From Aminipila sp032051575 (GTDB taxonomy: Bacteria; Bacillota; Clostridia; Peptostreptococcales; Anaerovoracaceae), in NCBI RefSeq assembly GCF_032051575.1, contig NZ_DAMBYD010000006.1:248001-312000 (forward strand): a stretch of 64,000 nt of DNA, given 5' to 3'. A program made the position numbers and the translations under genes. Position 1 is the first letter of the stretch. Each line of letters opens with the position of its first letter. The notes under the pieces are model-generated. The model did no database searches, was not told the origin of the DNA, and saw only the letters and a list, made by a program, of their open reading frames with translations. Below are positions 44,175 to 52,878 of the stretch, in pieces.

Positions 44175-44191
44175 GTTTCTTAATACGAAAC
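44175..44191. promoter_or_regulatory. GTTTC-N7-GAAAC palindrome upstream of the oxidoreductase operon
   Basis: GTTTC-TTAATAC-GAAAC lies 10-26 bp upstream of the -35 box of the minus-strand promoter. A matching element is found upstream of the PFOR gene at 50165-50181. Confidence 0.5.
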
Positions 44192-44310
44192 CTTTTTACC
44201 TTTAAGTCTCTTAAAAATAATTTTTTGCTCAATGGTTTAATTGTTTAAATTTTCAAACATTTTAATTGTACTTATTTACTTAAATATTGCTATTTGTAAG
44301 AAACTTTTTA

Positions 44311-44338
44311 TTGACGCTGTCCAACTTTTCAGTAAAAT
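44311..44338 (+). promoter_or_regulatory. Promoter of the XRE regulator gene
   Basis: TTGACG, 16-bp spacer, TAAAAT, about 30 bp before the ATG at 44369. The inverted repeat copy at 44296-44305 lies directly upstream of the -35. Confidence 0.55.
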
Positions 44339-44368
44339 TAAATTATCTTAAATACGGGAAGTGATAAT

Positions 44369-45109
44369 ATGAGTGAAATTTCTCAACATGTGGGACATAG
44401 AATTAAAAAATACAGAAAAAGTCGTGGACTTACCATTCAAGATTTTTCAAAAATGATTAATAAAAGCAAGGCCACTTTATCAAAGTATGAGAACGGCTCC
44501 ATAACTGTTGATATTGAGACTTTGCAGGATATTGCAGATGCATTAGAAATAGAATTGATAAATCTGATTGATTATCAATCACCAAACAAGAAAAGTGAAA
44601 TTTTGCCCAAAAACATCTATTTTAACAAACATAAATATTATATGTACTATTATGATGGCCGAATAAAAAAAGTAGTCCGCTCTTTAATATGTCTCACTCC
44701 TACTCAAGAAAATCCAAGATATTTAACGGTTATGATGTATAACGGTTTAGAGACTTTTAATAGTTTTGAAAAGTGCCAATACATGTTTGCTGGCTCTATG
44801 AAACCTTATGATACCATTACCCATTTAAATCTTACCAATCAAATCAATACCTCGGAAAAAATGTACATATGTATGCTCAATCCAATGCATGTAAGTTCAC
44901 CTGCCGTAGGTTTAATGACTGGTATTGGAAGCAGTCCATTCTTTGCACCAATTGCAATTAAAACTTTAATTTCTAAAGAGATATTAGAAGAAAACGATAA
45001 CTTCATAAATGTACTAAAACTAAACAAAGAAGACTATCATATGATAAAAAGCTACAATATGATGGTGGTCAATTGCCATAGTTCTTTATTTCTGGATAAG
45101 GTAAAGTAG
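44369..45109 (+). CDS. XRE-type regulator with unrecognised C-terminal domain
   Basis: A 246-residue protein. Residues about 8-65 are a Cro/C1-type HTH (RIKKYRKSRGLTIQDFSKMI, KATLSKYENGSI). Residues about 80-246 are a tyrosine-rich, globular domain that I do not recognise (NIYFNKHKYYMYYYDGRIKK, PAVGLMTGIGSSPFFAPIA). It is probably a ligand-sensing module. Divergent from the oxidoreductase operon and just after the CoA-transferase/PFOR unit, it is the natural regulator of amino-acid fermentation here. Confidence 0.85.
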   Translation: MSEISQHVGHRIKKYRKSRGLTIQDFSKMINKSKATLSKYENGSITVDIETLQDIADALEIELINLIDYQSPNKKSEILPKNIYFNKHKYYMYYYDGRIKKVVRSLICLTPTQENPRYLTVMMYNGLETFNSFEKCQYMFAGSMKPYDTITHLNLTNQINTSEKMYICMLNPMHVSSPAVGLMTGIGSSPFFAPIAIKTLISKEILEENDNFINVLKLNKEDYHMIKSYNMMVVNCHSSLFLDKVK

Positions 45110-45126
45110 AATGCCATAATATACAC

Positions 45127-45166
45127 AAAAGACTGCTCAAATGAAATTAATTTTGAGCAGCCTTTT
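45127..45166. terminator. Bidirectional terminator between XRE gene and CoA-transferase
   Basis: CTGCTCAAA and TTTGAGCAG form a perfect stem flanked by A and T runs on both sides. It serves the convergent genes ending at 45109 and 45174. Confidence 0.85.
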
Positions 45167-45173
45167 CATTTAA

Positions 45174-46511
45174 TTATCTTTTATTAGATTTTATCCAGAT
45201 TTTTTGCTTTTCAGCTGCCTTAATCAGCTGTTCTCTATGATTAGGATGTGCTATTGAAATAAGCATTTCAGCCTTTTCCCAGGTGCTTCTTCCTGCTAAA
45301 TTCACCATTCCATACTCCGTTACAAGATAGAATCCCTGGCTTCTTGGATTTGTAATAATGTCTCCCCTTGAAAAAGTAGGATAAAATCTGGATTTTGTAT
45401 TTCCTTCCTTATCTATAAAGGACGAAGTCATGCATATAAAGGCCTTCCCACCTTTGGATAAAAATGCACCGGTTAAAAAGTCCAGCTGGCCTCCAGTTCC
45501 ACTAATATGTCTTGTTCCTGTACTTTCAGAGCAAATCTGTCCATACAAATCAACTGCTATACAATTGTTAATTGAAATAAAATTATCAAGCTGACAAATG
45601 GTCTCTGGTGCATTAATATAGTCGATAGGATATGTGACTAGCCCTGGATTTTCACAAGCCCAGTCATAAAGTTCCTGAGACCCCAATGCGAATCCAAAGG
45701 TTCCCTTTCTTTTATTTATATTTTTCTTTTGATTAGTCAGTTTCCCATTTTTATGCATATCCAGATATGCATCTACCATTAATTCTGTATGCATCCCAAG
45801 ATTCTTCAAATCTGATTCAGCAATCATTTTGCCTACTGCATTAGGCATTCCACCTATACCCAACTGTATTGTTGAACCATCCACCATTGCATTCACTATA
45901 TACTTTGCAATTATCTGATCAGTTTCTGTAGCTGGTGGTGTAGAAAGAGTTAATAAAGGTTCATGGGGTCCTTCAACTACAAAGTCCACCTCTGATATAT
46001 GTATCATTTCTTCATGACCGCCATAAACTCTGGGTAAATTTTCATTTACCTCTAGTATAATAACGTCGGCAACATCCATTGTTGCTCTTGCGGTTGCATT
46101 ATTTATTGAAAAGTTAAAGTAGCCGTGCTCATCCATTGGAGGTACAGCCATCATGGCCACATTCACTGTAAGATATCTTCTGTAATATTCTGCAACATTT
46201 CTATAAATCATTGGAATATAATTGCAGAGCCCTCTGTCACAAAGTTTTCTTTCATAAGCTGAACAATGCCAGCTATTATAAATAAAGTGCTTTCTTTCTG
46301 GATCATGTTCTACCATCTGAATGGGCTGAAGCACCAAATAACCCCTTACTTTTACATCTGTAAGTTCTTCTTTTCGTTTTGCAAGAGCAGCATCAAGTAA
46401 TGTAGGAAATCCAAGAGATACTGCAACATCGATCCAGTCGCCGCTTTTCACAACTTTAACTGCTTCTTCAGCAGTACAAAGCTTATTTCTATACTCATTT
46501 CTGAATTCCAT
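45174..46511 (-). CDS. Acyl-CoA:acetate CoA-transferase (butyryl/4-hydroxybutyrate type)
   Basis: A 445-residue class I CoA-transferase of the acetyl-CoA hydrolase/transferase family. Conserved DGSTIQLGIGGMPNAVG and SESTGTRHISGTGGQLDF, where the Glu before STG is the usual catalytic residue. It swaps CoA between an acyl-CoA and acetate, so it can release the acid formed by the oxidoreductases and conserve energy via acetyl-CoA. It follows the PFOR gene by 16 nt. Preferred acyl group unknown. Confidence 0.9.
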   Translation of the reverse strand: MEFRNEYRNKLCTAEEAVKVVKSGDWIDVAVSLGFPTLLDAALAKRKEELTDVKVRGYLVLQPIQMVEHDPERKHFIYNSWHCSAYERKLCDRGLCNYIPMIYRNVAEYYRRYLTVNVAMMAVPPMDEHGYFNFSINNATARATMDVADVIILEVNENLPRVYGGHEEMIHISEVDFVVEGPHEPLLTLSTPPATETDQIIAKYIVNAMVDGSTIQLGIGGMPNAVGKMIAESDLKNLGMHTELMVDAYLDMHKNGKLTNQKKNINKRKGTFGFALGSQELYDWACENPGLVTYPIDYINAPETICQLDNFISINNCIAVDLYGQICSESTGTRHISGTGGQLDFLTGAFLSKGGKAFICMTSSFIDKEGNTKSRFYPTFSRGDIITNPRSQGFYLVTEYGMVNLAGRSTWEKAEMLISIAHPNHREQLIKAAEKQKIWIKSNKR

Positions 46512-46527
46512 GAAGGTTCTCCTTTAA

Positions 46528-49500
46528 TTATTTTGTAGCTCTGTTCTTAAAATGATTGAATTTCTCTTTAACATCCTTTTCTGCTTGTGCAAATAACTTT
46601 TCTGCATTTTCAGGGAAAGCAATTTCTAATGCAGAGTATCTTACTTCACCTCTCAAAAACTCTATTAGTTCCATACTTGGTTCTTTTGAATCAAGTATAA
46701 ATTCCTTTGTGTCGGGATTATATCGATATAAATTCCAGTACCCGGATTCCACCGCCTCTTTCATTTCAAACTGTGCATGGCTCATTCCCTGCTTTATGCC
46801 GTGAGTAACGCAAGGAGCATAACAAATAACAATAGACGGACCTTTATGCTGTTCCGCTTCTTTAAGGGCCTTTATTAACTGTGTCGGATTAGCACCCATT
46901 GAGCACTGTGCAACATAAACATCGTCATATGACATCATCAGAATACCTAAATCTTTCTTTTTTGTTTTTTTGCCAGATGCCTGAAACTGCGCCACTGCGC
47001 CTATAGGGGTGGCTTTTGAGGACTGACCTCCAGTATTGGAATAAACCTCTGTGTCTAAAACAAGTACATTGACATCTTCACCCATAGCAAATACATGGTC
47101 TAATCCTCCGTATCCGATGTCATATGCCCATCCATCACCTCCTACCATCCACATAGTTTTCTTTGAAAGATTATTTCTTTTTGATAATATAGTATCCACT
47201 AAAATCTTTTCTTCATCGTTAAAACTATTTTCCTCAAGAGCTTTAATTAATTCTTGTGTAGTTGAAGTAGAAGCCTTTAAATCATCATATGCTTCAAACC
47301 ATTCTGCTATAGATTTCTTTACAATCAAATCATGGGTAATCTCTTCAAGTTTTCTGATATCCATTGCTACTGACTCTCTTAATTGTTTTACTGCAAGACA
47401 CATCCCATAACTAAATTCGGCATTATTTTCAAATAAGGAATTTGACCATGCAGGGCCTTTACCTTCTTTATTTTTACAATAAGGTATACATGGCATTGCA
47501 GCTCCCCATGCCTGTGAACAACCCGTTCCATTAGCTATGTAAATCTTGTCTCCATACAACTGTGTAAGCAATTTAACATATGGAGTTTCTCCACAACCTG
47601 CACAAGCTCCTGAGAATTCAAGAAGCGGCTGTTTAAACTGACTTCCTTTTACTGAATATACATCAGCCACTGGTTTTTGGGCTAATGTCATTGCATAATT
47701 CCAGTTTGTCTGATCTAAAGATACTTCATGAACCGGCACCATTTTTATGGCCTCTTCTCTCATAGGACATACTGAAACACAGCAACCGCAGCTGGTACAA
47801 TCAAGGGTACTCACCTGAATGGAGTATTTGAGGCTGCTATATGATTTGCCCTTTGCCTCTACCATTTGAAATTGTTTAGGGGCATTTTCTGCTTCATCCT
47901 TAGATAATAAAAATGGCCTTATTACAGCATGGGGACACACATAAGCACACTGATTACATTGTAAACATTTATTCTTATCCCATACAGGAAGTACTGTTGC
48001 TATTCCTCTTTTTTCATAACATGATGTTCCCAGTGGCATTGTTCCATCTTTTATTTTCAAAAAAGTACTTACAGGAAGTTCATCCCCCTTCTGCTTATTT
48101 ATAGGAATTAAAATATTTTCAATCACGTCTGGAAGAATCTGATTTTTTATCTTTTCATGTTCAGCCCGTAAAATTTTCCATGATTCAGGAACCTCTGCTT
48201 TAACTACTGCATTAATTCCTGCATCAATAGCGTTTATGTTCCTTCTTACTATTTTTTCTCCCTTTTTCCCATAAGTCTTCATTACTGCCGCTTTCATATG
48301 TTCTATAGCATCTGAAGCTGGTATTATATGGGCCAGCTTGAAAAATGCTGCCTGAAGTACGATATTTGAGCGATTTCCCAGTCCAAGTTCCTGTGAACAT
48401 TTATTTGCATTTATTATATAAAACTCTATATTATTGTCAGCAATATATCTCTTCATTTCAGCTGGAATATGATTGCTTAATTCTTCTTTACTCCATTCAC
48501 AGTTAAGTAGAAAAGTTCCTCCTTTTTTTAGTTCTGTAATAATACTGTATTTTTCAATAAAATGCTGATTATGACATGCTATAAAATCTGCTTTTTTTAC
48601 AAGATAAGTTGAACTAATGGGGCGGTCACCAAATCTTAAATGAGACTTAGTAATACCAAAAGACTTCTTTGTATCATACTCAAAATATGCCTGGCAGTAC
48701 ATATCTGTAGTCTCCCCAATAATTTTTATGGAATTCTTATTTGCACCAACTGTACCATCTGAGCCAAGCCCCCAAAACTTACAACTTATGGTTCCCACTG
48801 GCTCTGTTATGATTTCCTCTTCAACAGGCAGTGATAAATGAGTAACATCATCATCAATTCCTACAGTAAAATGATTCTTAGGCTGACTCCCCTTCATATT
48901 TTCAAATACAGCTTTAATTTGTGCAGGTGTAGTATCTTTTGAAGACAATCCATATCTTCCTGCAAGAATTTTAGGCTTGTTTTCTTCATTTATATACGCT
49001 GTACACACATCTTCATAAAGAGGCTCACCCAATGCTCCAATCTCTTTTAATCTGTCTAACACAGTAAGTACTTTAACAGTCTTAGGCACGGCGCCAAATA
49101 AGTGTTTAGCTGAGAAGGGTCTGTAAAGATGTACTTGCAAAAAACCAACTTTCTCACCTTTTTCATTCAGGTATTTTACAACCTCCTCAATTGTTCCACT
49201 TACAGATCCCATGGCAATAATAACTCTTTCTGCATCAGTATCCCCATAATAATTAAATAGTTTATATGTACGTCCAGTAATTTTACTAATTCGATCCATA
49301 TAATCCTGTACAATGTCTGGTAATTGGTCATAATCAATATTGTTAGACTCTCTAACCTGAAAATAAATATCGGGGTTCTGTACTGTACTTCTCATAACAG
49401 GTTTTTCCGGATTTAAAGCGTTTTTTCTAAAAGCTTCAAGTGCCTCATAATCTATTAATTCTGCAAATTCATCGTATTCAATGGCTTCAACTTTCTGAAT

Positions 49501-50037
49501 TTCATGTGATGTTCTAAAACCATCAAAAAAGTGCATAAATGGAATCCTTGATTTTATAGCAGATAGGTGTGCTATTCCTCCCAGATCCATAATTTCCTGT
49601 ACACTTCCAGAAGAAAGCATGGCAAAACCAGTTTGCCTGCAATTCATAACATCTGAATGATCACCAAAAATAGAGAATGCGTGGGTTCCTACCGTTCTGG
49701 ATGCCACATGCAATACACCTGGATGCCGCTGTCCTGAAATTCTGTGCATTGTTGGAATCATTAACATTAAACCCTGGGATGAAGTATATGAAGTTGCAAG
49801 TGCCCCTGCTTCAAGAGCACCATGGACAGCACCAACTGCCCCTGCCTCCGACTGCATTTCCACTAATCTTACTGTCTGACCGAAAATATTTTTTAATCCG
49901 TTTGCCGCCCATTCGTCTGTCTTTTCTGCCATTGGTGATGATGGAGTAATGGGATAAATGCCTGCAACTTCTGTAAAGGCATATGCCACATAAGCAGCAG
50001 CTTCATTGCCATCAACAATTTTCATGGTTTTACTCAT
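46528..50037 (-). CDS. nifJ: Pyruvate:ferredoxin (flavodoxin) oxidoreductase
   Basis: A single-chain 1169-residue PFOR: pyruvate + CoA to acetyl-CoA, CO2 and reduced ferredoxin. Alpha domain begins DGNEAAAYVAYAFTEVAGIYPITPSSPM; the gamma domain has KFWGLGSDGTVGANKNSIKI. Two 4Fe-4S motifs follow (CLQCNQCAYVCPH and CTSCGCCVSVCPM), then the TPP domain with GDGWAYDIGYGGLDHV and the CAGCGET cysteines. The ATG at 50037 with AAAGGAGGAAG is preferred over an upstream reading. It is co-transcribed with the CoA-transferase. Confidence 0.97.
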   Translation of the reverse strand: MSKTMKIVDGNEAAAYVAYAFTEVAGIYPITPSSPMAEKTDEWAANGLKNIFGQTVRLVEMQSEAGAVGAVHGALEAGALATSYTSSQGLMLMIPTMHRISGQRHPGVLHVASRTVGTHAFSIFGDHSDVMNCRQTGFAMLSSGSVQEIMDLGGIAHLSAIKSRIPFMHFFDGFRTSHEIQKVEAIEYDEFAELIDYEALEAFRKNALNPEKPVMRSTVQNPDIYFQVRESNNIDYDQLPDIVQDYMDRISKITGRTYKLFNYYGDTDAERVIIAMGSVSGTIEEVVKYLNEKGEKVGFLQVHLYRPFSAKHLFGAVPKTVKVLTVLDRLKEIGALGEPLYEDVCTAYINEENKPKILAGRYGLSSKDTTPAQIKAVFENMKGSQPKNHFTVGIDDDVTHLSLPVEEEIITEPVGTISCKFWGLGSDGTVGANKNSIKIIGETTDMYCQAYFEYDTKKSFGITKSHLRFGDRPISSTYLVKKADFIACHNQHFIEKYSIITELKKGGTFLLNCEWSKEELSNHIPAEMKRYIADNNIEFYIINANKCSQELGLGNRSNIVLQAAFFKLAHIIPASDAIEHMKAAVMKTYGKKGEKIVRRNINAIDAGINAVVKAEVPESWKILRAEHEKIKNQILPDVIENILIPINKQKGDELPVSTFLKIKDGTMPLGTSCYEKRGIATVLPVWDKNKCLQCNQCAYVCPHAVIRPFLLSKDEAENAPKQFQMVEAKGKSYSSLKYSIQVSTLDCTSCGCCVSVCPMREEAIKMVPVHEVSLDQTNWNYAMTLAQKPVADVYSVKGSQFKQPLLEFSGACAGCGETPYVKLLTQLYGDKIYIANGTGCSQAWGAAMPCIPYCKNKEGKGPAWSNSLFENNAEFSYGMCLAVKQLRESVAMDIRKLEEITHDLIVKKSIAEWFEAYDDLKASTSTTQELIKALEENSFNDEEKILVDTILSKRNNLSKKTMWMVGGDGWAYDIGYGGLDHVFAMGEDVNVLVLDTEVYSNTGGQSSKATPIGAVAQFQASGKKTKKKDLGILMMSYDDVYVAQCSMGANPTQLIKALKEAEQHKGPSIVICYAPCVTHGIKQGMSHAQFEMKEAVESGYWNLYRYNPDTKEFILDSKEPSMELIEFLRGEVRYSALEIAFPENAEKLFAQAEKDVKEKFNHFKNRATK

Positions 50038-50096
50038 TTGCTTCCTCCTTTTGTCTTTATATGAATAACTACAATATTTGCTTTTCATATACTTTG

Positions 50097-50125
50097 ATAA
50101 TATTTTTTTACCTTTTTAAAGTCAA
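50097..50125 (-). promoter_or_regulatory. Promoter of the PFOR operon
   Basis: On the minus strand TTGACT, 17-bp spacer, TATTAT, about 60 bp upstream of the PFOR start codon. Confidence 0.65.
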
Positions 50126-50164
50126 ATCACATAAATTTCATCTTATGAAAATATTTTTATAATA

Positions 50165-50181
50165 GTTTCATTAAACGAAAT
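50165..50181. promoter_or_regulatory. GTTTC-N7-GAAAT palindrome upstream of PFOR
   Basis: GTTTC-ATTAAAC-GAAAT, 40-56 bp upstream of the -35 box. It matches the element at 44175-44191 in arms, spacing and the central TTAA. The rest of the 340-bp gap between PFOR and the lipoprotein gene holds the promoter and a terminator only. Confidence 0.45.
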
Positions 50182-50301
50182 ATGTCACTGCCTTATAACC
50201 TGTATTTTTTTCATTCCTTCTGATTTCAGAAAATTTGTACATTGCAATATATTTTTACGAAACTTTATATAATAGCGTAATGTATATTTAGTTTTTGACA
50301 T

Positions 50302-50344
50302 AAAAAAAAAGACTGAATTCAGATTAATACCAAATTCAATCTTT
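50302..50344 (-). terminator. Terminator of the lipoprotein operon
   Basis: On the minus strand AAAGATTGAATT pairs with AATTCAGTCTTT (one wobble), followed by a run of T. Confidence 0.85.
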
Positions 50345-50377
50345 AACTCTCTCATATTCTTCTCTTTTATCTTATGA

Positions 50378-51436
50378 CTATTTCTCAAAGCTCAAATTAA
50401 GCAAATACACTCTACCCTTTTCATCAAGCTTTTTAAAGATATGACTCTGTAAATTTTCATATCCATCATTCTCTGTTATTCCAATTTTACCACAGTCATA
50501 TACGGTTCTTTTGCTATATGTATTTCCCATTGCATCTATAAAATGTTCTTCCACAATAACGTAATCCGTATTCTTCTCCAGATTTAAAACTTGATCTCTT
50601 TGTGAAAAATTAATATCTAATACTTTTATAAGCTGATGATTTTTATCCATCTGCCTTACTTCTGCGCTCTTTAAAAAATCCATCTGTTCTAAGTTTATTT
50701 TAAAGGTTTTTGTTTGTTTTGTTGATTGTGCTGAAATTCCTGTACCAGTCATATAATCTTCATAGCTTTCTGAAATGCTTATCCCGCTATTTCCCACTCC
50801 TGAGCTTGGATCTGATACCGGATTTATGCATAATATATCTGAACTTGGAATATTTGTATATACACTGCCATCATTTCTCTGATATATCTCATTGACTCTT
50901 ACTCTTGTATTTGCTTTTGCGTTTACTCCAATAGTAGCCTCAACTTCATTTTTTACCTCTGATCTGGATTTGTTATTTTCGCTAAATTCATTGGCAGCAG
51001 TTGATATCTTTACATCATACACATCCTCTGAGCACTGAGTTTCCATATATGATTCTGTCTTCCCATTTTCTTCAGCTATTCTCCTTGTATATAACACACA
51101 ATATCCTTTTATGTTTTCAAAATTATAAGTACCATCATTCTGTTTAATGCCTTCTATTGTAGCTCTATTATCAAACCTCTTAATTTCTTCATCCGTCAGT
51201 TTTCTGACGCTCCCGTCAGCCCGTACAAGCTTTTTTTCTTCATAATATAAAGTATCCCCATCCTGCATGATGTAATCTTTCAAATCCTCTTCAAAAGTAA
51301 CAAATACACCAATCAATTGATCTCCATTTTTTATGTTCTGTAATGCTGGATTTGCTAGACTGCATCCACTAAAACAAATGGACATTATACACATAACAAG
51401 AGCAAAGGCTCCTGAGTTTCTAATTACTTTCTTCAT
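50378..51436 (-). CDS. Predicted lipoprotein of unknown function
   Basis: A 352-residue secreted protein. The N-terminus has a positively charged start, a hydrophobic stretch and a lipobox FSGC (about residues 22-25), so it is probably lipid-anchored outside the cell. The rest is soluble and mixed alpha/beta; I recognise no domain. The ATG at 51436 with GAGAGGAAG upstream is used because it gives a proper signal peptide. Its start overlaps the end of the HTH gene, so it belongs to the regulator/membrane-protein operon. Confidence 0.8.
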   Translation of the reverse strand: MKKVIRNSGAFALVMCIMSICFSGCSLANPALQNIKNGDQLIGVFVTFEEDLKDYIMQDGDTLYYEEKKLVRADGSVRKLTDEEIKRFDNRATIEGIKQNDGTYNFENIKGYCVLYTRRIAEENGKTESYMETQCSEDVYDVKISTAANEFSENNKSRSEVKNEVEATIGVNAKANTRVRVNEIYQRNDGSVYTNIPSSDILCINPVSDPSSGVGNSGISISESYEDYMTGTGISAQSTKQTKTFKINLEQMDFLKSAEVRQMDKNHQLIKVLDINFSQRDQVLNLEKNTDYVIVEEHFIDAMGNTYSKRTVYDCGKIGITENDGYENLQSHIFKKLDEKGRVYLLNLSFEK

Positions 51437-51656
51437 GCTCTTCCTCTCCCAATTCCCCATCAAATTTCAATATATCTCCCACATCACACTGCAAGTAATA
51501 GCAAATTTTATTTACAGTATTAAACCTTACCCCCTTTGCTTTGCCACTCCTTAACACGGATAGGTTAGCCTCCGTTATGGAAACCAGCTTGCAAAGTTCC
51601 TTGGAGGTCATATTTCTTTTTTTCAGTATCTCATCTAAATGAACTTGAATCGCCAT
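51420..51656 (-). CDS. Small Cro/C1-type HTH regulator (YozG-like)
   Basis: A 78-residue single-domain HTH protein (VHLDEILKKRNMTSKELCKLVSITEANLSVLRSGKAKGV), of the YozG-like type often encoded next to DUF2975 membrane proteins. It lies between such a membrane-protein gene and a lipoprotein gene, overlapping the latter. It probably controls this operon through the repeats at 52755-52807. ATG with AGGAAGAG upstream. Confidence 0.88.
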   Translation of the reverse strand: MAIQVHLDEILKKRNMTSKELCKLVSITEANLSVLRSGKAKGVRFNTVNKICYYLQCDVGDILKFDGELGEEEHEESN

Positions 51657-51688
51657 CTCTTCCTCCAGTTATATATATTTCTGAAACT

Positions 51689-52705
51689 TTATATAATCAT
51701 TTGGTTATCATCATAAAGCAATGAGCTTTCTTTTAAATATTCTGCTATAAGCAATCCTGCAAAAGCTAAAATTAAAGGAATAAACGGAATATCCAGTAAA
51801 AAGTTAGCGTGTAATAATTCACGCCAAAATATTAGCTGAATTACATTCTGTGTAATGTTGCATACTATGGATACAGTTACCGTTACTCTGCTTCTTTCTG
51901 CCATTAGATTAGCTATATTTACCGCACTTTCATCATACTTATTTTCTTTTAACAATTGAATCAGCCTAATCCCTGACTCAATAATTCCGACAAAACACAC
52001 CATAGGCAACAAATCCAAGAAGAATTTAATTGCTGTAATAAATATCCCTGCTTCTGGTATGCCGCTGTTTTCGTATTGTTGAAATAAGTTTAAAGGCAAA
52101 GTGAAACAAAAAAATATCACATACACTATAGTAAAAAATAGCAAAACACGTTCAGTCTGCTTCCAAATATCTGTATGCTTGAAACTGCCCGCAAACTTTA
52201 AAACGAAATATCCTATAATCAGTGAATAGGCTACTCCTGCTAAAAAACATTTAAGTGCAGGCAGCATATCGCTCATAACTGCACCTATTGCCTTTGGCGT
52301 TATATTTGATATCACACCTGGATTGATAAAACAATACATCATAAAAAATAAATAAAGAGACAATGCAATAAGAATTACATCCGCTAATTCTAAAGAATAG
52401 CTTTGTTCAAATTCTAATTGTAAATGTTGTTTATTTCGTATTTTTTCCAATTGCCTGCCTAATTTTGTTCGAAAAGCAAAGAAAGCAGGAATTAAGCAAA
52501 TATCCAAGTACAAAATCCATGCGGCTATATTTCCTATTGTTGAACTGAATGACAGCCACCTAAGCCCCCTTGCTACCACTTCCATAGGTAAGTAAATTCC
52601 ATAATATATGGTTTGAATTTCTCCTAAAAAGTACATCACCGTAGCTAAAATTGCAGAACTAAAAGCCACAAAGTACACTATTGTATTAAATCGTTTAATC
52701 TCCAT
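51689..52705 (-). CDS. Polytopic membrane protein, DUF2975-like C-terminal half
   Basis: A 338-residue protein with about eight membrane segments. The last about 100 residues (ESGIRLIQLLKENKYDESAVNIANLMAER ... ILAFAGLLIAEYLKESSLLYDDNQ) follow the DUF2975 pattern; the N-terminal half is unassigned. DUF2975 proteins are usually about half this length. It is paired with the small HTH gene downstream, as is typical. The ATG at 52705 is preferred over a GTG seven codons upstream. Function unknown. Confidence 0.75.
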   Translation of the reverse strand: MEIKRFNTIVYFVAFSSAILATVMYFLGEIQTIYYGIYLPMEVVARGLRWLSFSSTIGNIAAWILYLDICLIPAFFAFRTKLGRQLEKIRNKQHLQLEFEQSYSLELADVILIALSLYLFFMMYCFINPGVISNITPKAIGAVMSDMLPALKCFLAGVAYSLIIGYFVLKFAGSFKHTDIWKQTERVLLFFTIVYVIFFCFTLPLNLFQQYENSGIPEAGIFITAIKFFLDLLPMVCFVGIIESGIRLIQLLKENKYDESAVNIANLMAERSRVTVTVSIVCNITQNVIQLIFWRELLHANFLLDIPFIPLILAFAGLLIAEYLKESSLLYDDNQMII

Positions 52706-52754
52706 TCCCAATACCTCACAAATCACATCTGTATAAAATTACGCTCCTATGCTA

Positions 52755-52807
52755 AAATTATTGTTTTACGATAATTTATTCTTTTATAGTATGCTACAAA
52801 TTATCGT
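52755..52807. promoter_or_regulatory. Three operator-like half sites around a promoter
   Basis: AAATTATTGT (52755-52764), ACGATAATTT (52768-52777) and AAATTATCGT (52798-52807). The last two form a perfect 10-bp inverted repeat that brackets the -10 box and touches the -35 box of the promoter at 52786-52815. The first two form a tighter palindrome in the leader. Probable repressor sites. Confidence 0.6.
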
Positions 52808-52815
52808 TTTGTCAA
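52786..52815 (-). promoter_or_regulatory. Promoter of the membrane protein/HTH/lipoprotein operon
   Basis: On the minus strand, perfect TTGACA, 18-bp spacer, TACTAT. Confidence 0.65.
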
Positions 52816-52838
52816 TAATTATATAAATCTAACTCAAT

Positions 52839-52872
52839 AAAAAAGCTAGGTGATCTGTTTTTGCCACCTAGC
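52839..52872 (-). terminator. Terminator after the DUF2812 gene
   Basis: On the minus strand, GCTAGGTG/CACCTAGC stem with a 12-nt loop and six T. Confidence 0.88.
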
Positions 52873-52878
52873 ACATAT

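Larger units (their letters stand above)
44109..44305. repeat. Four copies of AGTYTCTTA(A/C) in the divergent control region
   Basis: AGTCTCTTAA at 44109-44118, AGTTTCTTAA at 44174-44183, AGTCTCTTAA at 44205-44214, and an inverted copy (GTAAGAAACT) at 44296-44305. They sit between the oxidoreductase operon and the XRE regulator gene, so they are candidate binding sites of that regulator. Confidence 0.55.

Noticed and set aside
50185..50388. A 67-codon open frame on the minus strand
   Set aside because: It runs through the terminator at 50302-50344, has no good ribosome-binding site and a composition unlike the real genes.
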